From the NCBI RefSeq assembly GCF_000001735.4, contig NC_003070.9:19515971-19579970 (forward strand): a stretch of DNA of 64,000 bases, written 5' to 3'. Source of the stretch: Arabidopsis thaliana (Eukaryota; Streptophyta; Magnoliopsida; Brassicales; Brassicaceae). The notes beneath the pieces are model-generated. The model did no database searches, had not been told where the DNA came from, and worked only from the letters and a program-made list of their open reading frames with translations. Of this stretch, positions 47,069 through 58,812 are shown in pieces. Position 1 is the first letter of the stretch, and each line of letters opens with the position of its first letter. The position numbers and the translations under genes are program-made.

Positions 47069-49290
47069 TCAGAAAAATGCTCGGAGGGCAGCAACTACTT
47101 TCTCTGGCCTGTATACAAAGTTCAAAATTCAGAGAGTCTTATAAGAATCAAAGCAGACCAGAACAGTATGTGTATTCTCATACCAGTCTTCTTGAGGCAA
47201 ATGCCCAGCACCTTCGATGAGTCGAAGCTTAACATTTTGGGGGTTCTGTTTCTCAAATTCCTCTGCTATAGACTGAGGCAGATATTTATCAGCTATTCCC
47301 CAAGCCAGAAGCGTAGGTTTATCCCAGCTGTGAAGGATCAAAACCTCAGCAAAGTAAAAGACCTATCTGTAGCCGTGTGAATTTGTAAAAAGTTGAAATG
47401 CACTTACCTGCCTGATGAAAACCCATTTGCAATTTGACTCAATGTGTCTCCAAAGTTGATCTTCTTCGCAGTCTCGAGCAAGGCTAATTCATCAGAATCT
47501 CAGGATGAGAAGTCTCTTAGATAATAGATTAAACCATCATAAGAATCAAGAGTAAGGTGTGTATCATGCTCCATTCATTGAATTTGGTTTAGAGACGTAC
47601 CAAAGCCAGGCCCTCCGCTTGACAAATATGGTAGACGATACACATCAGCTTTCTCATTCTTCAGGACGTAGCTATCAAAACAGATATAGAGTAAGACAAT
47701 TGTCAGTAGAAGCCTCTATCAACATCACCAAACACATGCATTTTGAGGCTGAGCTAGGAGAATAGCCAGTATATAATGTCTCATCTCTATAATGAAGATG
47801 ATGGTTAATTTGATACATACGGGCTACCTCCTTCAATGAACCGCTCGGCCAAGATAGCATTTTGGCAGGTGAATTCACCAAACAGGGGAATCCTGCATCA
47901 GAAAAAAAATGAGGAAAGCCAAGAGATACAAATAGATTGGTGCTTTCACAGAGTATTGCAAGCATTTAGAGTGGTCAAAATGGCAAAAGAGTTGAACCTC
48001 AGCTGCTTAAATAATCCGGGAACTGGGGATGAAACGGTCAGCGGACTATTAAGGATCGCGAGTTTCTCAACCTTGCTTGGATTTTTCAAAGCCCAAGTTA
48101 AACCATATGAACCTACAAGAAATCCCTTGGGAGACCACAACAAATGCAGAAATAAGATATATATTCAGTCTTGATGAATTATTAACATATTATACACAAA
48201 TGGGATAAGAACACACATCCGAACCTGAACAACAAGAAAGAAAGGAGATTTGACCTCTAGCACTTCAAGCAGTTTATCAAACGCCTCATGGTACTCTTTT
48301 TCTGAGAAGATTTAAAACTTATTAGAACAAAGAACCATGTACACTGATTTTGCAGTTCACAAACTATTAAATGTACCATCAACGAACCTGTGTAATTAAA
48401 ACCGTATCCAGGCTGCGGTTTGTCACTGAATCCGAATCCTATCCAGTCAGGTGCAAAGCAATGAAATCCAGCATCTGACAACTATTACATTGTTGGGAAC
48501 ACACAAAAGATCCACTCAAGCTTCATATACATACACATGATTCATTGGAAATCATAAGAGTCTTTCATTAGAAACAATTGTTTCCCATATAGACACATGA
48601 TTCAAGATTCAGTGTAGCACCTCAGACATGACAGTTCTGTAGCTAAAAGACTGAGTAGGAGCTCCATGAACAAATACAATGGTTCCTCGACGACTCTCCT
48701 TTGATCCTACCGGAAAATAGGAAAATGCTTAATCAGTGATCAAAAACTCTTCTTGAATCCAAAAAACAAACACAAAACTTAAGTCTTTACCAGTCTCTCT
48801 CACAAACCATCTAAGCTTCCCAGATTTGATAGTTGAGCCATACTCTTTACCTTTATCTTCAGTCCTCTAAACCCACAACATAACAATCAACAAAAATATA
48901 ACACTATGATAAAAAATGGAATTTGAAATCAATAGAAGCAAATATGAACCATGCATCTTTTCAATTTCAATCACAGTTCAAAATTGAACTGAGTAAATAT
49001 GTGAAATTTACGTAGAGCATTTGGCCGACATTGCCGTCTTCCGCCGGAGACTCTGGTAACTGAATTGCACTCCGGCTAGACGGGTTGTCTGTAACGAAAC
49101 CAAATGGGTTAAAAGATGGATCCTCATCACGATCGTTTTTACTACCACCGCTGTTTCCATTCTCCGACGTGGCGTTTATGACAGAGAAGCGGATTTTCGA
49201 CGGCGTGGCAGTGATTCTAGAGGCGGTGGATTTTGTGGCGACGGTGGAGGAGAATGAGTGGAGCAGAGGAAGAGGAGAGAGCAAAGACAT
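47069..49290 (-). CDS. Plastid alpha/beta-hydrolase-fold protein
   Basis: Eleven exons: 49290-49012, 48866-48791, 48706-48621, 48481-48388, 48301-48225, 48125-47998, 47892-47821, 47671-47601, 47483-47408, 47327-47184 and 47108-47069. They give 380 aa. The first about 70 residues are Ser/Thr-rich and basic without early acidic residues, like a chloroplast transit peptide. The body follows haloalkane-dehalogenase/epoxide-hydrolase-like folds: FVHGAPTQSFSYR (HG loop), FAPDWIGFGFSDKP, a strand/elbow region FFLVVQGFLVGSYGL, the acid in AWGIADKY and the His in GAGHLPQEDW. At the expected elbow position I read V-Q-G-F-L, with no Ser, Asp or Cys, so catalysis may be lost or use the shifted GSYG Ser. 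The locus is about At1g52510; the substrate is unknown. Confidence 0.88.
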
Positions 49291-49962
49291 TTTTGATTGG
49301 TAAGTAAAAAAGCGTATTTCCTGTATTTATATATGCGCCTCGAAAGAGAGAGAAAATATTGAAAAATTAGTGGTTAATGATGACATAAATTAAGATTGTG
49401 GGTAAAATCTAGAAATTGATATATTTTTTTTTTATATATGCTGTTTTATAAGCTCATAAATATCACATTCACAAGTTTGTGCGTTTTACTAATGTCATAG
49501 ACTCATAGATTTCATTTCAGGGAATCTATGTAATGCAATTTTGGATTTCATTTCATAGCATTCCCTCCGTTTCAGTGTAATTGTCGTTTAAGTGTCTTAA
49601 GTGAAGGAAAAACAAAAATGATATGTTTAAGTGCGAACGACGACGTTTGCAGCACGTGCTTTGAACCTGTGTGTGAAAACCCTAAGCCTAAGGTGTCTCT
49701 ATGTTGGTGAAAATGCTAGAGTCACCAGTCGAGCCCCAAAAGACCACCTCACCGTCAGAAGAAGAAGTTAAACTACCTAACCGCTTTCAAAGGTCAATAC
49801 CCGCGCAAGATCACTCTCGGGTCGGATCTTTCCGTGTAAGACCCGTCCGGATCTATCCCGGACCGATCAATTTCACGAGTGTTCTCCTTCAATCGAATAA
49901 AGTCAAGTGCTTTCATCAAAATTTACCCGCGAATTGAAGAAGGAAGAGGAACCAAACCTCCA
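49291..49962. promoter_or_regulatory. Bidirectional promoter region between the hydrolase-fold gene and FRS6
   Basis: About 670 bp separate two divergent start codons. The FRS6-proximal half is likely FRS6 5' UTR and contains a 78-codon upstream open frame (49701-49937). No clear TATA box on either side. Confidence 0.5.
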
Positions 49963-52278
49963 ATGGAGAGAAGTGAGTCCGTTGATGAAGATGTATGTGT
50001 TTAACTCTAAAACTCCTCTTTTCAATTCTGGATTTTGTGAAGATTATGAATCGATTCGCACAAGGGTTGTGATGATGTTACATTTGATTTCATTGGGTTG
50101 ATTATCATTTTTGTTCAGCTCCTTCACAAGTTTGATGCCTCAATTGAGTAAATAGGGTTTGCTAGAATCAAAGTTTATAGCTTTTTGTTATTACAGGTCC
50201 AAGCATCTGCATATTTAGAGAACGACGAGGTTCGTGAAAGAGATGATCCAATGTCAGATACTTTACGGATAGGAGAAGAAGCTCTAGTTTGTAGTAGTGA
50301 GCATGAGATTGATGTTGGATTTTGTCAAAACGAAGAAAGAAAGAGTGAAGAAGAAACAATGGGAGGGTTTGATGAACAGAGTGGTTTACTTGTTGATGAG
50401 AGAAAAGAATTCGATGCACCTGCGGTTGGAATGGAGTTTGAGTCGTATGATGATGCTTATAACTATTATAACTGTTATGCTAGTGAAGTTGGGTTTCGTG
50501 TAAGAGTGAAGAATTCGTGGTTTAAGCGGCGTAGTAAAGAGAAGTATGGTGCGGTGCTTTGTTGTAGTAGTCAAGGTTTTAAGAGGATTAACGATGTGAA
50601 TCGTGTTAGAAAGGAAACTCGAACTGGTTGTCCTGCTATGATAAGAATGAGACAGGTTGATTCTAAGAGGTGGCGGGTAGTTGAAGTTACACTTGATCAT
50701 AACCATTTACTCGGTTGTAAGTTATATAAATCGGTTAAAAGGAAGAGGAAGTGTGTATCTAGTCCAGTCTCAGACGCTAAGACGATTAAGCTGTACCGAG
50801 CTTGTGTGGTGGATAATGGGAGCAATGTGAACCCAAACTCGACTCTTAACAAGAAGTTTCAGAATTCTACTGGGTCACCTGATTTGCTGAACCTTAAGAG
50901 AGGAGATTCTGCAGCCATTTACAACTACTTTTGCCGTATGCAATTGACAAATCCAAACTTTTTTTACTTGATGGATGTGAATGATGAAGGTCAACTACGG
51001 AATGTATTCTGGGCAGATGCTTTCTCTAAAGTTTCCTGCAGTTACTTTGGCGATGTCATCTTCATCGACAGTTCTTATATATCAGGAAAATTCGAGATTC
51101 CACTGGTGACATTTACCGGAGTGAATCACCATGGGAAAACTACATTGCTTAGTTGTGGTTTTCTTGCTGGAGAGACAATGGAGTCTTACCATTGGTTGCT
51201 TAAAGTATGGCTCAGTGTCATGAAGCGTTCTCCTCAAACTATTGTCACAGACAGATGCAAGCCTTTAGAGGCTGCCATCTCTCAAGTGTTCCCAAGATCT
51301 CATCAGAGATTCAGTCTGACACATATAATGAGGAAAATTCCAGAGAAATTAGGGGGGCTGCATAATTATGATGCCGTGAGGAAGGCATTTACGAAAGCAG
51401 TTTACGAAACCTTAAAAGTTGTTGAGTTTGAAGCAGCTTGGGGGTTCATGGTTCACAATTTTGGGGTTATCGAGAATGAATGGCTCCGTTCCTTGTATGA
51501 AGAGAGAGCTAAATGGGCTCCGGTTTATCTCAAAGACACTTTTTTTGCAGGAATCGCCGCTGCTCATCCTGGAGAAACCCTGAAACCATTTTTCGAGAGG
51601 TATGTTCACAAGCAAACACCATTGAAAGAGTTTCTCGATAAGTACGAGCTAGCTCTTCAGAAGAAGCACAGGGAAGAAACTCTCAGCGACATAGAGTCTC
51701 AAACCTTGAACACCGCGGAGCTTAAAACAAAGTGTTCTTTCGAGACACAGCTCTCGAGAATCTACACGAGAGACATGTTCAAGAAATTCCAAATAGAGGT
51801 AGAAGAAATGTACTCATGTTTCAGCACAACGCAGGTCCATGTCGATGGACCTTTCGTGATCTTCCTTGTGAAAGAACGGGTCCGAGGCGAATCCAGCAGA
51901 AGAGAAATCCGCGATTTCGAAGTTCTGTACAACAGATCAGTTGGCGAAGTACGTTGCATTTGTAGCTGCTTCAACTTCTACGGATACTTATGCAGACATG
52001 CTCTATGTGTTCTCAATTTCAACGGCGTTGAAGAAATCCCTTTACGGTATATTCTACCTCGGTGGAGAAAAGACTACAAACGCCTCCACTTCGCTGATAA
52101 CGGCTTGACTGGTTTTGTCGATGGTACGGACCGGGTTCAATGGTTTGACCAGTTGTATAAAAACTCTCTTCAGGTAGTTGAAGAAGGAGCGGTATCTTTG
52201 GATCATTATAAAGTCGCAATGCAAGTTCTTCAAGAGTCTTTGGATAAAGTTCATAGTGTAGAAGAAAAACAAGACTAG
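49963..52278 (+). CDS. FRS6: FAR1-related sequence protein, MULE-transposase-derived transcription factor
   Basis: Two exons, 49963-49992 (MERSESVDED) and 50197-52278, give 703 aa, the length I recall for FRS6. The intron is set by donor GTATGT at 49993 and an acceptor ending at 50196. Order of domains: an acidic N-terminus, a FAR1-type zinc-binding DNA-binding domain (EFESYDDAYNYYNCYASEVGF to the HNH of LDHNH), a MULE transposase core (FIDSSY, LSCGFLAGETMESYHWLL, VTDRCKPL), and a SWIM zinc finger (CICSCFNFYGYLCRHALCVL). FRS proteins are domesticated Mutator-like transposases acting as nuclear transcription regulators, several in phytochrome A and flowering pathways. No terminal inverted repeats or transposon remains lie nearby, as expected for a domesticated gene. 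Confidence 0.95.
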
Positions 52279-53074
52279 TGTTTATAGAAGAATTTCTGAA
52301 ACTATATCTGTATGTATATAAAGAAAAGGAGCTTATTTTAATTTTTGTTTGCTGTAAAATTTTATATCTTGACATAGAGCTGTAATAACAGATTAATGAA
52401 GCCAAAAATAATGCAAATAGGCAGCTTGGTAAATAAATTTGATCATTCAAAAGTTCTTCAAACTTAAGTTTTTTTTCTTTAAAAAGTTATAACCAGTTTC
52501 CCATTTTACCCCTATGGGCTTTTGAGCATGTATGCATATGACACTAATGGTAATGGGCTTGGTACACAAAATTTCAGAAGAAATAAAAATCTACCAGTTT
52601 CCCTCTCCTTCAATCTCAGAGTTGTTTTTGGCGCAAAAATTCAGAAAATTTCTTAGTTGGTGAATTCCTAAATTCTCTGAATCTGTCATCTTTCTCTACT
52701 GTGCTCATGAATTTTGATATAGATTGTTTGATTTCTTCAACGCAGCTACAGTTTCCTTCATCCAGCAGACGATTCCGGTGATCTCCGGTCAGAATATTAC
52801 AAACTATTGATTCCGGTGAGTTTATGAACTGTATACTTGAAACGATTCTAACAATTCACGATTCTCCAATCGTTTAATTATTTCAATTTCATACAATCCG
52901 ATGTTTTGATTGCATTCGAATTTAACCTAAATTTGAATAGTCTTGTGTTTGATTGAATCTGGTCTTTTAGTTTTGAAGAATCGCTTTTTCTCCGAAATCT
53001 GTGCCAAAATTTGAGTTCGTAGAGTGATTTCTACTAAAGATTCACTCATCGTCTTGTTTCTTTGTAACAGTGAA
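52279..53074. other. FRS6 3' UTR and HUS1 5' leader with intron(s)
   Basis: The HUS1 leader probably starts near 52560-52620. TTTGTAACAG ending at 53070 is a good acceptor five bases before the HUS1 ATG, so at least one 5' UTR intron is likely. Confidence 0.5.
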
Positions 53075-54034
53075 ATGAAGTTCAAGGCGTTTCTGACTGA
53101 AAATGGTGTGAATCTCTTAGAGAAGAGGTTTCTTCCAGCGTTTGACAAAATGGGGAAGAATTGTCATCTTCTTCTCACTAAAGAACACTTGTTCTTCCTC
53201 CATAACCTTCTCAATGGTGATGGAGTTCAATGCATTGCTCAGTTTCGCAAAGATGTTCTCTTTGATGATTACCGTATCTCGAGCCAGAACGAGGACCGTA
53301 TCGCTTTCTCCTTAGATGTTGCTCTTCTGTATCGAGCGGTGAAGAGCAGTGTTAGTATTTGTACTGAGTTCAGTGGTGGATTAGCTTCAAACAGACTGCA
53401 GATCAAGCTTGTCAAAAAGCTCCCTCCTAACTGTACACAACCGATGCCTTTCCTCACGTTTGAAACGAAAGGATACAAGTCTGCAGTTATTCAAGATGTT
53501 CCGATTACGAAACCGTTATCTCGGTCTCAAGTTATCGAGCTGCAGACTGCTCTTGACTCGGCTCAAGACCTTCCTCCGACTCTTGTTCAAGTTCAAGACT
53601 CGAATCAGTTACAGAACTTTGTTGATCATATGAGACATGTTGGTGATGTTCTTAATGTCACGATAAGCAAGCACGGTGATCTGCAAGTGCAAGTCTCAAC
53701 GACTTTGATTAGGCTTGGTATTGAGTTCCAGAGGCTTTCGGTTATTGGTGAGAAATCTCAGGCTCCTGTTGAAGATAGGAACTTAAGTGCTCAGGCTCGT
53801 TCAGAGAGAGCTATTGCTAGAGGAGATGCTCAGTCTGTGCAAGTGAGTGTAAAACATTTTTCAAAGAGCCTTCAATGTCACTTAACTAAACCAGATTCTA
53901 CTTTCTATGGGATTGCTCCTCAAGGTGCTTGCTTGACAGTGATCTTCCAGTTCATGGTTCCCGGAACTCGTCAAACCGATAAATCAATCAGTTTGCATTG
54001 CCGACTTCCCGTGCTTGACCCAGGGTCCAACTGA
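53075..54034 (+). CDS. HUS1: Checkpoint clamp subunit HUS1
   Basis: One coding exon of 319 aa starting MKFKAFLTENGVNLLEKRF. That start and the sliding-clamp fold match HUS1, which with RAD9 and RAD1 forms the 9-1-1 clamp loaded at damaged DNA to activate ATR signalling. Later conserved stretches include LLLTKEHLFFLHNLLNGDG near residue 30-50 and the C-terminal strand ISLHCRLPVLDPGSN. The open frame continues 17 codons upstream, but those bases contain a likely splice acceptor (TTTGTAACAG, ending 53070) and no family similarity, so I start at 53075. It is intronless within the coding part. Its neighbours are unrelated in function, although FPG1 9 kb upstream is another DNA-repair gene. Confidence 0.93.
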   Translation: MKFKAFLTENGVNLLEKRFLPAFDKMGKNCHLLLTKEHLFFLHNLLNGDGVQCIAQFRKDVLFDDYRISSQNEDRIAFSLDVALLYRAVKSSVSICTEFSGGLASNRLQIKLVKKLPPNCTQPMPFLTFETKGYKSAVIQDVPITKPLSRSQVIELQTALDSAQDLPPTLVQVQDSNQLQNFVDHMRHVGDVLNVTISKHGDLQVQVSTTLIRLGIEFQRLSVIGEKSQAPVEDRNLSAQARSERAIARGDAQSVQVSVKHFSKSLQCHLTKPDSTFYGIAPQGACLTVIFQFMVPGTRQTDKSISLHCRLPVLDPGSN

Positions 54035-54327
54035 ATCTTCATCAGGTTTACTCAAGGTTTATGTAATCAAATGTTGTAGTTTGCTTTTATCAGAAAAACT
54101 TTCTCATAAATACCAAATATGTACCACTACACTCTCTTACAAGCTCAAATATCAATGATCAAAATCCAATCTTAAGCTGAAAAAAAATACACAATAAACT
54201 TTTAAAACCCAACTTCGCTATTCTAAAAACAAGCACAAACACTCTTCTAAAAACAAGCACAACCAAAAACCAGATTCTAGCAAAAGAAAACAAGAATGCG
54301 TGAATTTGAATAACATTCTTGTTCTTG

Positions 54328-55914
54328 TTATTGATGATCTCTCACTTCAGAAATGATCTCTGAGCTTTCATCTATAACTTCACCATCATTGTTTCCATTG
54401 AAGAGTGGATTAGCTTCAAGCTGAGCCATTTTCTCCTTTGATTCAATCATTAGCATCTCCACAACTTCAGACATTGTTGGTCTCTTCTCTGACTCCCTCT
54501 GAGCACACATGAGACCAACCAAAACTATCCTTTTCAGCTCTTCTTCCACATACTTCCCATTCAGCCTTTGATCCACAATTTCACCAAACTTTCTTTCGTA
54601 AACAAGAGGTAAAACCCATTCGGTAATACCCCTCTTTGTTGTTAAGTTTACCCTCTCTGTAGGTCTCTTACCAGTTACAAGCTCCAGCAAAAGAACACCG
54701 AAACTATACACATCTCCCATGTCTGATTCTTTTCCAGATTCGATACATTCTGGTGAGAGATACCCAATGTTATTACCCTTGGTGCTTTTGTTAGCTCCAT
54801 CATCTGGCATCAGCTTATCGTATCCGAAATCTGTAACCCGAGCTTCAAACTCAGAATCTAGCAGCACATTGCTTGCTCTCACATCTCCATGGACTATTCT
54901 AGGTGTTGCAAAATGATGCAAGTAGCTGTAAAAAAAATGGAAACGAATAAATCAGTCAACAGTAGATGTTGCTAATTTATATGAACTTTTCTTGATCCCG
55001 AAAACTTACGCAATCGCCTGAGCAGAAGATACAGCAATATTCATCCGCCTAGTCCAATCAAGAAGCGACTCAGATGAATGTTGACCATGAAGATGAGAGA
55101 CCAAGCTCAAATTTGGCATGTAATCATATACAATGAGTCGTTCTTGTCCTTCTGCACAGTAACCTCGTACACTCAATAGATTCTTGTGACGGATACGAGC
55201 AAGAATCTCGACTTCTACAGCAAAATCTATCTCTTCTCTGCTACTCCATGCCTTCAATCTCTTGACTGCAATCTACAGACAAAAACAAAAGCTCATTACA
55301 GTATGAAGATCAAAGAGACCACATCTACACATTGTGATTCGACAAACTAAGTCAATACAATGCTGACCCGGAAAAGAAGAGATTTCTATATATCAAGTAA
55401 GTTCAAGATAATCATTACTTGAGATCCATCCCATAGCTGACCCCAATACACACTGCCAAATCTGCCTTCACCGAGCTTGTTATCGTAATTAAAACTGTTT
55501 GTTGCTGCGTGAAGTTCCTTGAGTGAAAAGATCCTCCACGATGGCTCCGTTTTCACCTTCTTTTGCCTGTGTAAAGTTGTCACATCAAACCAAATTAACA
55601 TTACTTTCTTCTTGGGTTTATCAAATCTGCAACTTAAGCTTATCAAACAGTAGATTATTGTTCGAAAGTTCCAAACTTTACACCAAGAAATAAATTTTGA
55701 ACATGAATAGGCTCGAGAAATGATATAAATCTCAAAACCCTAATAAAGAAGAATAGCAAAACGGATCAAAGCAAGAACAAATTTCTGAAGAACAAAACAA
55801 TGGAGAAACTAGATAAAACCCATAAACCAGCAAATCAAGTTGAAAATCAAGATTAAAACTCCATACATACCGATCAAATCCTTTTCCACAGCAGAAACAA
55901 CTAAAAATTTGCAT
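54328..55914 (-). CDS. Receptor-like cytoplasmic protein kinase
   Basis: Exons 55914-55871, 55566-55419, 55272-55010 and 54925-54328 give 350 aa (locus about At1g52540). There is no signal peptide or membrane segment; the Cys-rich start (MQIFSCFCCGKG) could be S-acylated for membrane attachment. Kinase motifs in order: glycine loop GEGRFGSVYWG, VAIK-type Lys in IAVKRLK, catalytic loop IVHGDVRASNVLL, DFG in TDFGYDK, SPE in place of APE, and GDVYSFGVLLLEL. The catalytic-loop Asp is kept but the preceding Arg is Gly, so it is a non-RD kinase. Such kinases often work downstream of receptor kinases in immunity or development; partners cannot be inferred here. A second in-frame ATG 27 bp upstream (55941) would add nine residues. 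Confidence 0.9.
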
Positions 55915-57214
55915 CTTTGAACAAACCCAGAAACAAAACAAAAAAATCTCTCAAATTCAGCTCCTTTAGCTCTACACGCTTCCTCGTTGATGCAGAGAGA
56001 GTAAAGGTAACGCCTTTTTCCTGAAGAATGTAACAGCAAAGCAAGAAAAACGAAACTCCTTTGATGCTTAATGAGAGAGAGAGTCGCTTTTACTTCTGTA
56101 AGAAGAGAAACAAATTTTCTTAGAATATTCTTCAATGCTTAACCCCTTTTTGAATGTGGTTGTGTGTGTTTAGCTGTTTTAATTTGAAAAAAATTATACA
56201 CTTTATTAAACTATTAGTGGGAATGATTGTGCATATCCACACATAGTCACATATAGTATTTATATAGTAATAATTTCATCAAAAGGTATTGTTTTTTGAA
56301 TTTCAAAGATTTCCTTTTCATGGCCTGTTGATGACACATGACAACTAATCAAAGTTTCCTAATCACACACCTCACCTTGGTGAATCTGTACTTACAAAAT
56401 CTTGCAATTTTTAATACATACAAAAGTTCAAATACTAGTTTTTTTTATTGTGTATGAAGAAGATCTCTAGATATGGAAATTTATTTGCTATAATCAGAAC
56501 AAATATAAATTAAACATAGCATAAAATCTTAATTTAGATAGATTGTTAAATTACTCAGTGTGGTCAGAACAAAATGTTAGGCTCTTATCATAAATTTCTG
56601 TTTCTAAACTTACTACCAGCCTTTAACCAAAACAGGTCCAACTAATCATGAGCTGGTTAATTCATTGTCCCAGTATTGAATAAGGTTTACCTAAATCCAG
56701 TTATTTCTTTTTTCATATCATGAATAAACAACCACTGTTTTAAATATAAATCAAATAATAATTAAATACAACTTTGGAAATATTATATTATATAGAGAGG
56801 CCCAATAAAAGAGTATGTTGAAGCCCAAACAAGTTATATAACATATCTAAAGGCCCATTTTATACAACAAACATTCAAATCAAAGAAACGGTGCGGTTTA
56901 CCGTTTGGCTGAATCAAGCACACACCAAACACATCTAGTCATTTACAATCTGAAACAGCTTTCAATAAACAATGATATTGATTTGGCATTTTGACTTAAA
57001 TGCAAACTACTTTAGTTTCATCACAGTAGAGTAATCTCTATAGCTCTAAGCTAGAGATATCGTAAGAAGAGAACAATCTAGTTTCTAGTATAAAACTGTA
57101 GTCTGACAAGAAATTTGCTTTACTTGGAAGAATATTTCCTCTGTATATATACACAAACGTGTAGAGGAGTTTTCATCAATCATCATCATCATCACCACAC
57201 CAATCTAACTAATA
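55915..57214. other. Kinase 5' UTR/promoter and spacer
   Basis: 55915-56150 is probably kinase leader. 56150-57214 is AT-rich without a supported gene; a CAT/ATC trinucleotide run at 57178-57195 lies just after the next gene's stop. Confidence 0.55.
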
Positions 57215-58029
57215 CTATTTGAAGCGTGAACCCTTCTTCCCTTTACCATTACCTTTGCTGCCTCTTCCTTGTAAAGCCGAAGCCCAAAAGAAGAGAGAGA
57301 TCCAAATTAGTACTGAAAGAAAGATCTTTACACGGTCTTGAATCATCGACGCTACTCCCACAAGACCTACACAAAATGTGATACCAAACAACAACTATGA
57401 ATCCAAATTGTTAAGAAGATTGCTCTCGTATTGCAACCAATGACTAAACCTGTAGGGAAAAGAAAATGGTGGAACTTTTGGAAGACATTCACAAGTTGTA
57501 AAAGGAGGAGATTTATAAATCCTTAATGCTTAACAAGAGTAAAAGTCTATAAATTGTCACAAAGATCAAAACTTTAGCAATGAACAGTAATCGATCTTGA
57601 GGACTAAGATTAACATCTTTATCTACGAATCAATAGCAGTTAAACCACCTTCATTCTCCTAATTCGAATTCCGTAATGCAATTTCATCGAATTAGGAAAG
57701 ATTGAAAAATAGAATTGGCAGTAAACAAAATCAGAACTCAGAGTTGAAACATTGAAGTTTTAAGGGTAAGAAGGGAAAGACGAACTTGTGAGCTCAGTCG
57801 TGTTTTTAGGCGGAGGTGGGTCGGGACTAGGCGGCGTTGGAGGGCCGAGAGGAGCGACCGCGATGCGTCGTACAGGTTTTGGAGTGGGGACGAGGAAAAG
57901 GGTCTGAGAAGGAAGTGGAGACGACCGGAACGGTGAAAAGAACGACGGAGATGGAAGAGGATGGTTTTTACGGCAGCGATGGAGGTAAAGGTTGGAGCTT
58001 GAAGTCGTGTTGGCAAACGCCGTCGCCAT
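57215..58029 (-). CDS. Small plastid-targeted single-TM protein, uncharacterised
   Basis: Two exons, 58029-57786 and 57366-57215, join at phase 1 (LTS-LVG) to 131 aa; a start three codons upstream (58038) is possible. The N-terminus (MATAFANTTSSSNLYLHRCR) is Ser/Thr/Arg-rich and lacks acidic residues, like a chloroplast transit peptide. A Pro-rich stretch follows (PPTPPSPDPPPPK). The second exon encodes one hydrophobic helix (VKIFLSVLIWISLFFWASAL) and a very basic Gly/Lys tail ending KGKKGSRFK. I do not recognise a named family; the locus is about At1g52550. The architecture suggests a thylakoid or envelope membrane protein with a positively charged stromal tail. A competing 92-codon frame (58016-57738) on the same strand lacks the exon 2 continuation. 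Confidence 0.75.
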
Positions 58030-58038
58030 TTTCTTCAC

Positions 58039-58812
58039 AAGGTATTTTGGACCTTGTTTTGTTTTCTCATTATTTTAATTTTAATTTATGTATACATTAT
58101 CAAAAAAATGTTTTTGGTTTTTTCCTTCTTAATACCAAACTAAAAGAAGGAAAATGAAATATTTTCTATAATTTTCCACAAACTATTGAAATATCATGCA
58201 TTTTTGTTTAACATAAATATTGTGTTTTCTTGACGACAAAAAAAAAAAATATTGTGTTTTCTTTAAAGAAACTGAACTCTGACAATACACTAAAATACTG
58301 TACTTATTAATAAATAAATAATTTAATGTATAACATAACTTGTCTATAAAGAAAAATATTTCATAGTATAGTATAGCAAATCCACAATTATTAATACAAA
58401 ATTTACAAATAAAATTTTGATATGAGGTACAAAAATGGACTTCTTGTTTAATATATCAACATTTTTGTGTTCATGACGTGAATTAGCAATTTACTCCATT
58501 GAGCCATTCGCATAGAAAACATAAAAGGGACACAACATTTGCTGCTTCTTTTAATTAATTTTGGCTTCTTTCTTTTGCGAAAATTAACTATGCTGAATAA
58601 CAATTTATTCCATTCTCATTACAAACACAAAACTGGTTCATTCTTTGCTTGTTCAATTAGTCTATAATGTATTTTCTAGCTTCTTTTGTTTGCGCAAATG
58701 AACTAAGTTAATTAGCAACTTAATAACTGATTCCATTCGCATAAACATAAAAAAGGTACAACATTAATTTGCTTAGTCCATCAAAGAACACAAAAACGAC
58801 ACCGTATCTCTT
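58039..58812. other. AT-rich spacer
   Basis: No gene seen. It holds a poly-A micro-insertion at 58216-58263 and similar AT-rich sequence towards HSP26.5. Confidence 0.55.
58216..58263 (+). mobile_element. Poly-A micro-insertion with 16-bp direct repeats
   Basis: AATATTGTGTTTTCTT occurs at 58216-58231 and 58248-58263. Between them lies GACGAC plus ten A, continuous with the A's of the second repeat. This fits a target-site duplication around an almost tail-only insertion. Confidence 0.5.

Noticed and set aside
50168..50706. Minus-strand frames inside FRS6
   Set aside because: Complement of conserved FAR1-domain coding sequence; no independent support.
53024..53074. N-terminal extension of the HUS1 open frame (17 codons)
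   Set aside because: It contains a good splice acceptor and has no family similarity; HUS1 proteins begin at MKFKAF.
57738..58016. 92-codon frame overlapping the small plastid protein
   Set aside because: The other frame gives a transit peptide and joins in phase to a TM-encoding exon; this one does not.
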